A stretch of DNA of 64,000 nucleotides from Rhizodiscina lignyota (lineage: Eukaryota > Ascomycota > Dothideomycetes > Aulographales > Rhizodiscinaceae). The DNA lies in NCBI GenBank assembly GCA_010015805.1, contig ML978121.1, positions 3,596,001 to 3,660,000 on the forward strand. The letters are read 5' to 3'. The position numbers were made by a program, and so were the translations under genes. Of this stretch, positions 22,408 to 32,919 are shown piece after piece. The notes beneath the pieces are model-generated. The model had not been told where the DNA came from, did not search any database, and saw only the letters and a list, made by a program, of their open reading frames with translations. Numbering within the stretch: the first letter of the stretch is position 1; each line of letters opens with the position of its first letter.

Positions 22408-23746
22408 TTACCAGTTCTTGAGCGTGTCGTTCAGTACTTCGACAAACTCTCTGATCTCCTCCACTGATTCACTGTTAACAAAGTGCACATCTCCTCGCGT
22501 GATTCTTCACTCACATGTATTGTAATGCACCATACTGACTCTGATCACGCCCAAATCTCTTGCCTCCTGCGGCAAATCCGGCATCAGAATCTCGTGTATC
22601 AATCTGTAGCTGTAAAAGCCTCCCCATCTGAATCCGAAATCGCTGTTTGCCTCGGTTCGCTCCACCACCTCCTTCGAGTTCTTCCCTTTGAACGAAAAGC
22701 TCACGGTCGGTACACGCAATTTCGGGTCTGGGCTGCGCTCTCCATATACCGTCACATCGTCTCTAGAGTTCAAATAGCTTAACAGCACATCCTGTAACTC
22801 CCCTTCGTGCTCCGCCACTTCCTTGAAGAAAGCCCCGGAGTTGTTGCCTCCGAGATACTCAACTACCTTCGGTATGGCGGACACCAATTCATAGTTCGCT
22901 GCTGCAAGACCAAGTTTATTCTCAAGTGTCGCCGTCGGGTTGAAGAAGTGGCCCAAACTGGCCAGTTTATCGAACGTCCGCCGGTGTGCGTACAAGTTCG
23001 CTATGTGCGGGCCGTATACCTTGTACCAGCTGAACGAATAGAAGTCTACATCTAAGGCTTTCATGTCGAGCTTCCGGTGCGGCGCATACGCAACAGCATC
23101 AACGCAAATCATAGCCCCTGGAATTGTGTGCACCGTGTCTGCCAGAGCGCGGATGTCATGGATGGTACCAAGGATATTGGACGCATGTGTGCAGGTGACA
23201 AGCTTCGTCTTGCTACTTAGCAGCGGCTTGAGGTTCTCCGGTGTCAGCTTTGGGTTATGGCAAGGCACAGCGGACTCTGTTGACCACCACTTGATAGTGA
23301 GGTTCTTCTGTTCTGCAAGCGTAACCCATGATGCAATGTTGGCTTCGTGGTCGAGCTTGGAGATGACGAGTTCGTCGCCTGCGGAGAGCAATGGCCCGAG
23401 AGACTGAGAGAGATTCCGGAATAGCTGGGTCGTTGATGGGCCCAGTACTACTTCATCTGCAGCGGCATTGATATAAGAGGCCGCGGCTTCGCATCCTTTG
23501 TTGTAGAGGGTTGTTGAAGCTTGCCCAACAGGGTATGTGGCGCCGAGTTGGACATTGGTGTTCGCAAGATAGTCTGTTATCCTACAAGCCTGTCAGGGCA
23601 CATGAAGAACGCAAAATAAAGACCGCGTACGATTGTATGACAGATCCAAGCACCTGACTTCCGCCGGCGTTGTCAAAGTACACCTGCTTCTTTCCCAGCG
23701 CAGGGAATTGCTGCCTTGCCTTCCGTACGTCTAAATATTCGGGCAT
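22408..23746 (-). CDS. Class V aminotransferase (cysteine desulfurase-like), PLP-dependent
   Basis: Three exons (23746-23631, 23581-22515, 22463-22408) with introns of 49 and 51 bp; 412 residues. The N-terminus VYFDNAGGSQ is the typical substrate-pocket start of class V enzymes. Further motifs are DHEANIASW, VDAVAYAPHRKLD (D200 contacts the PLP ring nitrogen) and SFSWYK226VYGPH, where K226 should form the Schiff base. The C-terminal exon completes SMVHYNTLEEIREFVEVL, the usual family ending; stopping at the apparent stop inside the second intron would remove it. The YKVYGPHIANLYA wording matches the fungal/bacterial 'cysteine desulfurase-like' subgroup rather than the mitochondrial Nfs1 enzyme: no active-site Cys loop of NifS type is evident. 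The real substrate is unknown. Confidence 0.87.
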
Positions 23747-24438
23747 GCTGTTCCTGAGATATAGACGTAACTAAAATGGGTAGAAAAGAGATGGACCCCT
23801 AAAAGCCCAAGAGCAATTGCACGGGGCAGAAAAGAAGATACAAGCAGCTTATGGAGCTTGTGAAGACGCAATTGCCTTCCTAATCGGAGATGGCGGAAAA
23901 CCAACGGTATCCCGATGTCGCGCGAGTGTACTCCGTGTCGCGGGGCATTCTGGCCCTTACAGGACCGCCTACACTGCGGAGACTTCAACTTAAAGGGAAC
24001 TGCGGTGTTTCATTTTATGAAGAGCTCATTATGGAAGATATGTAGTATTGAAGGGTGCGGATACTTCAGGGGCATTGTGGACTTTCGGAAGGCCATCAAC
24101 ACACGGGGCTCGGTGAGGTCAGAGCACAGGCTTCGGATTCAAGACCATTGCTTGCATCATTGCGAAGAAATGGGCCACTTGGGGATTGAGAGGGCAGTTC
24201 ATTGCTAAGGCTTACTGAAGTTGGGAGACATTTGGCCTTGTAACGCTGCCCTGCGGCTGTTTGGATTTGCTCAATCTTGCTCCCTCACACTTATGTACAC
24301 CAAGAGTTGGGCTCGCACGAGCTATCTTATTGACAAATGACCCCAGAAAAGGCTTGAAATGCTTATAAATGCGGAGTATATCGATAATGTCTTAGATCCG
24401 GTGAACTTGCACGAATGCCCCGACGAGATAATAATACC
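23747..24438. other. Intergenic between the aminotransferase and the tandem array
   Basis: No gene seen from 23747 to about 24265. From there to 24438 the sequence is the promoter copy belonging to the first array unit, with TATAAAT at 24364. Confidence 0.45.
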
Positions 24439-24702
24439 ATGGAGAATCTGAACGAGATATTGAAACACGACTACAGAACGAATTTCTCTGCACGCGAGAG
24501 AGACGACTTGTCGAGGGTGTTGATGCGAACTGTACAAGCGTCCGCCATAACTGAAGTGGAGTTAAAGCACGGGATATTACATGCAGTATTCCTCCGGCAG
24601 GCTCTTGTCTGTGATGAATTGATTGTTGGCCATTGGCTTTTGCTCGATCTACACAATACAAGAGGGTCCGGCCTGGGATTCGTGACGCCGCCATATCCTT
24701 AG
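24439..24702 (+). CDS. Array copy 1: shortened member of an orphan gene family
   Basis: 87 residues from the ATG at 24439. The N-terminal ~31 residues (MENLNEILKHDYRTNFSARE) and the C-terminal ~45 residues (ELKHGILHAVFLRQALVCDEL ... LHNTRGSGLGFV) align with copies 2 and 3, but about 75 central residues are missing, in frame. An ATG at 24415 in the same frame is also possible. TATAAAT lies 75 bases upstream. No signal peptide, membrane segment or known domain. It may be an expressed short paralogue or a deletion derivative on its way to loss. Confidence 0.5.
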   Translation: MENLNEILKHDYRTNFSARERDDLSRVLMRTVQASAITEVELKHGILHAVFLRQALVCDELIVGHWLLLDLHNTRGSGLGFVTPPYP

Positions 24703-24954
24703 TCAGATTAAACCTAGCATACTCTATAGCTGCCACTGAATCCCGCAAAGAATGATGAATCAGTTCCGTATTCTGTCCGGATTTGCCCAATCATGAGCAC
24801 ATAGCACTCACTGTTGGGCTCATAAGGATTATTTTTACTGACAAACGGCGCTGACAAGTCCTGAGACGCTTTGTATATAAAGCTGGAGCATACCGGTATC
24901 GCTTTTGACCTGATGAACTAGTTCTAATACCTCCTTGTGTGAGCGAAGAACATC

Positions 24955-25458
24955 ATGGAGGAACTCATTCAGCTGAGGATGATATTGACTCACGACTACA
25001 CACGGAAATTCTCCGTACAGGAATCCATCAACCTGGAAAATACCCTGAAGAATCGTGAATGTGACAAGGGGAGTCTTTCCTTGATGTTGAAATGGATCGA
25101 AGATGACATTAACACTATCCTCCGCCAAAATGGTCTCGAGGCACATAAGCTCCTAGGGCAATCCCAGCCTCTGGCTGCGAACTGGCTCAACTGGGCATTG
25201 CAGACTTCTTTGATGAGCCGAGAGTTGGGTAGGGGTGGAGATTTAATAGTAAATCCTTCGCTAGCGCAATTAAAGTCGAAGGCATTACAAGCAGCGCAAC
25301 AGGCCAACATGAGTGATGAAGAGTTAAAGAGAAGAATAGTACGAGAAGTGATCTGGCGCCAGGAACTTATCATTGATCATCTCCTTGGTAACCAGGTTCT
25401 GGAGGACTTGCACAAGACCAGAGGGTTCGGGCTGGGATTTGTGAGCACAGTGAGATGA
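24955..25458 (+). CDS. Array copy 2: intact member of an orphan gene family
   Basis: Single-exon gene of 167 residues. TATATAAA at 24874 is 80 bases upstream of the ATG. Predicted to be largely alpha-helical, with conserved elements shared with copy 3: an ILTHDYTRKFS-type start, a CDKGSLSLMLKWIEDDI segment, a NMSDEELKRRI segment, and an EDLHKTRGFGLGF end. The mix of charged helices without signal peptide or transmembrane segments suggests a soluble cytosolic or nuclear protein. I do not recognise the family, and nothing in the neighbourhood (an aminotransferase upstream, an MFS sugar-type transporter downstream) fixes its role. As the only full-length copy without obvious damage it is the best reference for the family. 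Confidence 0.65.
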   Translation: MEELIQLRMILTHDYTRKFSVQESINLENTLKNRECDKGSLSLMLKWIEDDINTILRQNGLEAHKLLGQSQPLAANWLNWALQTSLMSRELGRGGDLIVNPSLAQLKSKALQAAQQANMSDEELKRRIVREVIWRQELIIDHLLGNQVLEDLHKTRGFGLGFVSTVR

Positions 25459-25725
25459 TATTCTTTTCGTAGGCTGTATCTTTCCTGAGGTCAAGTTAGC
25501 AAATAATACACTTACTACTAAATCTCGCAAAGGACTGACAAAGCAGCCCATGTCCTGCCTGGAATTGCCCAATCATGCTCCTGCCCGGAATTGGGCTCAC
25601 AGCAAGTGTCCCATGTATCGACAAACGACGCTAACGAGGTTTGAAATGTCTTAAAGGCGGAGGATATCAGTAACGATTCAGATCCAACAAGTTGTAATGC
25701 TTCTGTTATGTGAGTAAACAAAGCC

Positions 25726-26279
25726 ATGGACGAACTGATAGTGCCGCTGAGCATGATATTGGAATGCGACTACACACAAAAACTCAGCCAAGAGGAGGCA
25801 CATAACATGTGGGTGAATTTGCAGGACTATGAATGCAATAAAGGGACTCTCGCCTTAGCGATCCGATGGATCGAGGATGACATTAGTGTTCTCTCTCGCC
25901 AAAGAGAGCAGCGTCATCTCAGGACGGATCTGCGCAACCCTGATGATTTCGAAGGCTGGAATTTGGCCTGGATCTTCCAAAGTGCTATGATGATTCGAGA
26001 GATGTTCAGGGGTCAAAGTTCAACAATAGCACCTCCACTGCACAAATTGAAGGAGAGGGCGCTGCTCGCAGCAGAGAATGCCAACATGACTGAGCAAGAT
26101 TTAAAGAGAAGAATAATGCGGGGAGTGGAGTTCGGCATGGGCTCATCTATGATCTCTTTGGTGATCCGGTTCTAGAGCACCTGCACGCGACCAGTGGGTT
26201 CGGCATAGGACTCTTGACGCCACTAACAAGGTCAGAAACAGCACCTTTAGATTCACTACCGGAGACTGTAGACGAGTAG
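25726..26279 (+). pseudogene. Array copy 3: frameshifted member of the orphan family
   Basis: ATG at 25726 opens a frame of 149 residues that matches copy 2 up to about residue 136 (MDELIVPLSMILECDYTQKLS ... MTEQDLKRRIMRGVEFGMG) and stops at 26175. The family's conserved ending continues in the next frame: LIYDLFGDPVLEHLHATSGFGIG, then a further ~25 residues to a stop at 26277-26279. One base appears to be missing near 26140. Either the gene is a recent pseudogene or it makes a protein with an altered tail. The TATA-like box is also degraded (TTAAAG). Its end lies 4 bases from the stop of the convergent MFS gene. Confidence 0.6.
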
Positions 26280-26283
26280 CAAA

Positions 26284-28026
26284 TCAGCCTGTCTTCTCCT
26301 CCCCAGCAGCAATCTCATTCGTCGGCACCTCCGTAATGAAATCCGTGATATCCTCTTTTCCCCTCTCGATCGCGACCAGATCGGGCAAGTCCGTCTTCTT
26401 TCCGTCAAAGCACGCATCCACCTCCTCAATCGTCTTGCCCTTCGTCTCCACCCACCAGAACAGGATAATAAAGAAAACCACGACATCCCAAGCTCCGTTG
26501 ATCATGTAGATCTTCCAGCCAATGTTTTGCAGGGCAATCGGCATGACGAACACGAACAGCAGCGCTGTGCCGTTGAGCCAAAATTGGAAGATGCCCATTC
26601 CATTCGCACGAATTGGGTAGTTGAGAACTTCAGCTGGATAGAGGTAAAGTACTGGCGTCCAGCCGAAAGAATATGCGCCTTGGAAGAGGAAGATGCAAGC
26701 GACGGTGCCGTAGACGCCGGATTTGTTGTCCGAGTTACCAAAGACTTTGGTGAGACCGCCGATTAAGAAGATGAAGATGGTCAGGCCTGCTTGCGAAGCC
26801 AGAGTCGTCGGTTTGCGGCCCCAGATATCGATGAACCGGGTGCCAGCGATGCAAACAACGAGGCAGAAAGCGTTGAGAATGATGTTCTGAAGAGTATTAG
26901 CATGTAGCATCTTCTAGCTAAAGATCCATAAATCTCACAATCTGCAGCTGTGTAGTAGTATTAGTGACACCTGCGTTAGTAAGCATCGTTCCGAGGTAGT
27001 ATGAGGCGACTACATTGCCCGCAATCGTACTGAAGACCGCTGAAGAGGAGGCGAGCAACACGCGCTTTCGCGCTGGCGGCGTTTTCACCAGCTGTCTGAA
27101 TGACAACGTCTCGCCATGGTTCTTCTCCCATTCAATGGTATCAGTGATCTCTTTGAATACAGCGAGTACGATCGGATCGGTCTCGTCGCCATCGGCGTGC
27201 GTCTGCGCAACGACTCTGCGTGCCTCTTCGAGGCGGTTCTGATATACGAGCCATCGTGGGGATTCTGTCGTCCTGATAAGTGGATGATTAACCAGCCACG
27301 AGAGAAGACATACCTGGAATGAACGGGAGTACAATGATACAGATTATGCTGAATAAACCCTGCACGAGAGAGGGAACGCGCCATCCCCACGTCGTCGTGT
27401 AATTCCTCGTGCCAAAAGTGACGCCCGCTGCGATCAAGCCGCCTACGTAGTAGAAGTCATTGAACATGCCCACACCCCACCCTCTCCATTTATACGGTAG
27501 CGTCTCCGCTAGGTACGCAGGCCCGCTCAAACCAGACGCAGATGTCCCAAAGCCAACAAGTATACGCGCAACAACGAACATGGCAATGTCCTGAGCTGCG
27601 GTCTGGATTACAACCGCAATGATGGTGATGATCGCGGCCCAGAGCTGCGCGGGGCGTCGCCCGATGGTGTCGGTCACTTTGCCCCAACAGAGACCAGCGA
27701 TGACCCCGCCGATCCAGATGGAAGCGGTGTTGAGCCCGATGTGTACCGCATTGTTGTTCAGGCCGAAGTAGTTGAGGTATTGGGGGAGGATATTAAGGCC
27801 GTTCCTACTCGGAAATTAGGACGAGGGGTGTTGCGTTGGGGTTACTTTACTGACACCATCGATGCATCGTAGCCGAATGTCTGAATACATTAGCGAATTC
27901 CTGGCCAGAAATTGAATGGGGTCATACTGTTGATGTGATACATGAGCTGAAGACCAGCAGTACGGATATCACGAATGATGATCGTGGAACCCAAGTGGGC
28001 ATGTACCAGTCAGGCCTCTCCCACAT
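26284..28026 (-). CDS. MFS sugar transporter, lactose-permease-like
   Basis: Five exons: 28026-27928, 27880 to about 27846, 27804-27314, 27264-26939 and 26886-26284, giving about 517 residues. Family signatures: TFGYDASM in helix 1, DTIGRRPAQ after helix 2, PESPRWL (completed only by splicing out 27265-27313), WGRKPT, and ETKGKTIEEVDACFDG after helix 12. These match the fungal sugar porter family, closest by wording to lactose/cellodextrin permease-like members. It would import a sugar or glycoside by proton symport; the substrate is not predictable. The join between exons 2 and 3 is uncertain: the best-looking donor (GTAAAG at 27851) does not keep phase, while GTAACC at 27845 does. Confidence 0.85.
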
Positions 28027-28320
28027 CTTCACGGTAAACGCTCAATTGGTTTGAATTGGCGCAATTCTCACTGATAAGAAGAAGTTCGGAATCGCAAGAA
28101 GCAGAAGACCAAAATACGAAATCAGATGAGAATAGCTCAACGCTTTGTATCTTCGCGACGCAGCCCTGCATGTCGCGTGCAGGTACTTTCGCCCTCCATA
28201 CCTTTCTTATCGCGACTTACCGGCTGCACGGAACATCTAGACGTCTCCAACCACCAGGAACGTGTTCTGGAGACGGTTCTAAACTCTGACAGGCGTTAAG
28301 CTGCGGGGTTTGTGAGTGGT

Positions 28321-28334
28321 TGACGCGCGCGTCA
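28321..28334. repeat. Perfect 14-bp palindrome with CRE-like half-sites
   Basis: TGACGCGCGCGTCA is self-complementary and carries TGACG and CGTCA arms, the half-site of bZIP factors, spaced by CGCG. It lies about 295 bases upstream of the minus-strand MFS gene start at 28026. A regulatory role is only a suggestion. The rest of 28027-28761 contains no gene that I can support. Confidence 0.4.
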
Positions 28335-28761
28335 GACGTCCCGTACTGGCGTGCTTGAAGAAAAGCTTGGTAAGAGCTTGACCCTCTGCAGTGCTTCGAC
28401 CCGGACAAGGGGGTGGAGCATCTCCGCTCCAGAGCGTGGAATTGTCAGAACTTTGATAGTGACCTGCCATCTGTAGATTAGGGTGGATCGAGGTGGCAGT
28501 CAGCGTAGGGTTGCAGGAGTTGAGGCTTTTTGAGTGGTTGAGGTCCGGACTGGGCTTGGGGTAGAGTTGCGGAGAGGCTGGAACATCAGGGCGTGAGCGC
28601 CACGCACGTGCTTTGGAAAATACCTGTTGAGGGGAATGGGACCACATCAGTCACTTCCTTTCTGGCGCACCATTTAACGGAGGGGGAAACTGAACTGCTC
28701 TGAAATTGTTCTCTAGCAAAAATGAGAGTCGCTCATGCGATATGTGTAGTCTAGCGAATGG

Positions 28762-29820
28762 TTACAGATGCACATCCCAAGTCGAGTTTTGTATGCGCCG
28801 AGCATCAGTACTGTCTCTTATCAAAGACATTTCGAACTCTTTAGAACGACGGTTATGTGTGATCTCATCGTGATGGTACCCAGCCTCCATACCCCGTTTG
28901 CGCCCTTGACGGTTATACTCTTCAAAGACGCCGTCTGTCTCGATGTTCATTTCCCTGAGTACTCGTTCCTGCATTCTCTCCATGTTTTCGACATGAACCC
29001 CGATTCGGTGGACATTTTGTTCGATATCCACCCAGTCACTCAGCCGATTGCCATACAATGTGAGTGCTGTCTGTATGTCTTTCCAACCGTCAAGCCCTTC
29101 GGGAGGCGGCTCAGAAGATGGCTGAAACGGGTTCCAAGTATGATGTTCACTCGGTTGTGAATGTGACAGGTCAATGCCCACGAAATGAGATATTCCTGCA
29201 TCTAAGGGGTCCAAAATGGGATATCTGGTGCCAGTTGGGGGTATTGGGTCCACCATTTGGCTCCAGCATTTGATACAGCGCTGTGAGTACGGAACGAGAG
29301 TTGTGTTCGCTTCCGAAGCCCCATCCACAGATCCATTTGCGGGTCCATGTGCAGACTCATCTGTAAGCCCGTCCGCAGGCCCATCAGGAGTACAAATTCT
29401 TGATAGATTCCACTCTTTAAATTCTGGGCCGCTCTTTATTGACAGTAGTGGGGTGAATTCATCCATGAGTTGATCCTCAGGTTCCACTCGCTCGGGGAAA
29501 AAGCTGGCCAATTCGAAGATAACATGTCTGATACGTCTCTCGAGGACACGCAGGTTATCCGACCATGCCATGTCTTTCCAAGACTTGAGACATGGCCCTG
29601 GAATCAAAGACGGTGGATGAACTTGTAAGCGACGGGATGCGAGCAAATCAGTTTCTGGTCTGGGATCGGACGACGATGACGAAGGTATGTTGTATGTGCG
29701 TCTCACATGCCCATTTGGCTGTTGATTTCCGTCTGCAGCTGATGGTATGGAATCGACTGTTTCTGGTGCGTCTGGTATCGTAGGCGCCTCTGGTTGTTGG
29801 TCTCCGTCTGGAGCGTCCAT
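28762..29820 (-). CDS. Uncharacterised protein with a repeat-expanded middle
   Basis: Single exon, 352 residues, ATG at 29820. The N-terminal 60 residues are disordered (Pro/Ser/Asp). A helical segment follows (WSDNLRVLERRIRHVIFELASFF), then a short degenerate repeat of DGPADGLTDESAHGPANGSVDG type (about residues 145-170), arisen from a ~12-base unit. The rest carries a CxxC pair (QRCIKCWSQM) and helical, charged stretches (HRIGVHVENMERMQERVLREMN). No known domain. The consistent composition across an uninterrupted kilobase makes a real gene likely; I do not recognise it. Confidence 0.6.
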   Translation of the reverse strand: MDAPDGDQQPEAPTIPDAPETVDSIPSAADGNQQPNGHVRRTYNIPSSSSSDPRPETDLLASRRLQVHPPSLIPGPCLKSWKDMAWSDNLRVLERRIRHVIFELASFFPERVEPEDQLMDEFTPLLSIKSGPEFKEWNLSRICTPDGPADGLTDESAHGPANGSVDGASEANTTLVPYSQRCIKCWSQMVDPIPPTGTRYPILDPLDAGISHFVGIDLSHSQPSEHHTWNPFQPSSEPPPEGLDGWKDIQTALTLYGNRLSDWVDIEQNVHRIGVHVENMERMQERVLREMNIETDGVFEEYNRQGRKRGMEAGYHHDEITHNRRSKEFEMSLIRDSTDARRIQNSTWDVHL

Positions 29821-32800
29821 ATTTCGGATGAGAGTTAGAAAGTAATAGGATGACGATATAGCAAAGAGTGATGCTAGATAAAGATTGTAGAATAGAAAAC
29901 CACTGTCTATAGAGCGAGAAGACGTAGACGTATTTCAAGGTACGAAGTAAATAATGGTGCTGAGGTAGCAGCGGAAGGCACATCCAGTCCATCATACCTA
30001 CCGTCGAATTCCGCACGCACTTGAAGCTTGAAAACACAACAACCTGCAGCTGATATCCGCCAAACATTGAGCTCTGCTTGCTGGTAGCTACTTTTTAGGC
30101 TGTCTCTTCTTACAAGTTCCATATCAAAGGTCATCTGTTCATTGCAACCGGCCAGATAAGGCTCGCGAACTTACTGGGAATTTTGGTGGTTTCATTGATC
30201 GTCGAAACACCGAGACTCAAGCACGCTCTCACTGTTGAAGCTGAAGCTGAAGGAAATACGCTGCGTAAAACAGTCAAAAGTTTTCGAAACGACATGATGC
30301 GAATAAAGATAGCGAGGGCCTCCATGACCGGCGTTTGAATCTGTAATACGGATAAATATACTCCGTGGAGACAAGTGCCACGATAGACTGTGAACTGTGT
30401 AATTTCGGCCCGCTGTTGTACGATGAAACGGTGGTCATCATTCGATCGAGGCGGCTCAAAGGGCGGGAGAGAAAGATAGGCGTTAGCTTTTACAGTTGCT
30501 CGTCGGTGTGCAAGTTGGGAATTGGGTCTCACCGTCCAGTTACGCAATGATATCTGCACATGTTCTGTCCAAATATGCAACCTGAACCACTTCCACCCCT
30601 CATCTCATCATAGATCTTAAACATGAGACTGGCGACGTTGAAGAGATCGGTCTGTTCTCTGCCCCCAAATCCAATGTAACGGTCCAATCAGGCCCGAACC
30701 ACATTGGCGGGAGTGAGGCGAGCGCCTCCTTAGTCCATGTCCGGCTGGCCTCAAGCCACATTGAAACCCACATCCCGCGACTCCGCGACAACGCCAGCAA
30801 GGCCAGGTCCGAACCGTTCGACGAGGAAATGCGACAGCTTTATTTGGGCTTTTATTGGGTGCAATTTCTCCGTAGCGGCGCAAATCCGTGGGGCGTAATG
30901 GAGCTGAAGGAGGTGATGCTGGTTTCGCTGGCCCCTCTACCCGTTGGGAAACAGCAGCGGGCGGGAATTCGTACCTATTTGAGGCTCAATAAATTTTCGT
31001 TGAAACTTAAATCTTGAACGTAGCTTTCGACAAGAGTCAAACTCGATAAACGGGCAAGGAGTTTGAAAGCTGCATGTTTCATGCGAGTCATTGCATGAGA
31101 GCGACAAGAGAGAGGGCGATCAAAATGTTGATCATCGGAGGACAAACCTCTGTTCCCTTTGTCCAGCTTCGCCCGCCATGACGACAGCTCAGGATTCATG
31201 ACGATGGGCGTGCCCCTCCCCCCCTTTTCCATGCTTCCAAAAGCAGTGCTGCAAAATGTGACCCACTTCCAGAAGCCAGGGAAGAAAAAAGAAGTCGAAC
31301 GCAACGCTAGGGCTCGGGGACGCACGGCGCGGGCGGCTCTACGCTTCCTAGTGCCAATTTCTCATAGGCCTTGGCTAGGAACAGGAAGCCGATTCGGCAG
31401 ATCCTGTAAGCTTTCGCGGCCTTCCAGCCTCCCTGGCTGCTATCCAATGCAGAAGCGAAGCACTGGAAGGGCACTAGAAAACCTGAAACCTGTCCGTTGG
31501 GGTCGATATGAAGTGATGGCTCAGATCGCCGGGAGCCTCTCATGGCTTGCAAATGAGGGGTGAGGTCATGATTTGCCGGACAGCTTGTCTGTTTCCTGGA
31601 CTAGCTGCGGCCTTTCCTCCAAACGAGGGCAGATGGAGCTCGGTAGATGACAGCGTGAGGAAAGTCGTTGGAGGGGAAACCCGAGGTTGCCACCCGTAAG
31701 GAGTGATGGACAGAGTGCGAAGGATGCGAAAGCAACGACGAGACCCGCGTCCATATTTTAACCTTTCCACTGCCAGACGTTCGCGGGGATGAAGGTAGCA
31801 CAAGAGGCGGGACGAAGCGCAGGTAAAGAAATGAGGCTCAGCTGGCGGCGATGCTGCAGCAACACACATATTTAGGGCACGCTTATGCGTGGGGATCTGG
31901 AAAGGGCTGAGGAGACGTCCACCAGATCGTCACAACGTGTCCTTCGGTCTTTGGAATTCGATAGACGGGTCTCTGCGCCTCTGTGTATGTTTGAAGCTGA
32001 CTGAGCAAAACGTCGAGGGCACGGTGAGCGACAACATGCAAACCCACGGTATCGATGCACTAGGAAGGTGGGACCGCTGATTTCGGAAAAAGTACACAAG
32101 ATTGCAAAGGTCTCATTTGGGGATCTGTGGCATGATGGCCGTGAGGCATCGACGACAGGATTGTGAGCGGGCAATCAGGACGCAGACGGAGGCGCAACGC
32201 TGCCTTCTGCCTGCTGTGCTCAGGAGAGTGGGCGGCGGCGAGTCGCTCCCGTCGCACCAGAGGCCATGCAAACGAGGATTCACGAAGTTTCTCGGTCATG
32301 AGAGTCAGAGAGAGAGGTGGAGAGATGGGACGAGCCGCGACGAGTAAGGCGCTCGACCGGGCACGGCGGGCCGCACGCAAGCATTACTGCGCTATTGCGG
32401 CCTGCGGTTGGCTGCGTAATGAAACAAGCGCCCTTTCTGGTGTAGAGGTGCGTGAATCACAGCTTACAGCCAGCTGCTCGCCTCCGCGCGTGCGGTGGTG
32501 CTTGCTTTCGTGCGCAACGACTGGCGCTGCCAGAACATCCCACCTTGGGTGCTGAGCCCCCTACTGCCACTTTTTGCCCGCTGCCCCTCTCCGTGCTTCT
32601 TCACCCCAATCCTCACCCCAATCCTCACCCGTCAATTCCCCCATCACACAATACCTCACTATCCATCTGCCGCTCGTGCTGCCATCGCCAGTCGCCCGTC
32701 CAACACCCCATCATTGATTTCGCGGCCAGACGCGAGCCAACACGTCTCTGCACACCCCAGCGACCAGCTCATGCACACGATCCGGAATGAACCACCCTTC

Positions 32801-32919
32801 CATCAGCATCCACAACACCGCATCGCTTTAAACGGGCCCGCTTGCGAATCCTGTTGAGGCACTGCATCGCCCTTCAACAGCTCGCGCTCCAACGAGTCCA
32901 GAGAGCATACACCGGCGCA
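29821..32919. other. Three-kilobase region without a supportable gene
   Basis: Frames of 60-150 codons occur on both strands (for example 30131-30580 minus) but none has a proper ATG start together with domain content. The last 350 bases before 32920 are pyrimidine-rich and read as promoter and leader of the C2H2 regulator. A long upstream region is common for fungal regulators, so distal control sequences or non-coding transcripts are possible, but nothing specific can be pointed to. Confidence 0.5.

Larger units (their letters stand above)
24265..26280 (+). repeat. Tandem array of three diverged gene-plus-promoter units
   Basis: Three head-to-tail units begin at about 24265, 24780 and 25560. 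Each has, in order, a CCCAATC-type and TTGGGCTC block, a GACAAA-C/T-G-C/A-C block, a TATA-like box (24364, 24874 and a degraded TTAAAG at 25651), and a related reading frame. Homology also extends past the stop codons (for example TTGCCCAATCATG near 24784 and 25567). Unit lengths differ (about 515, 780 and 700 bp), mainly because the first has lost the middle of the gene. Divergence is high at both DNA and protein level, so the duplications are old. Confidence 0.8.

Noticed and set aside
28279-28647. 122-codon minus-strand frame between two genes
   Set aside because: No domain, Pro/Ser-rich, and lies where the MFS promoter is expected.
30131-30580. 149-codon minus-strand frame
   Set aside because: Its 5' end is not an ATG, and the product has no recognisable features.
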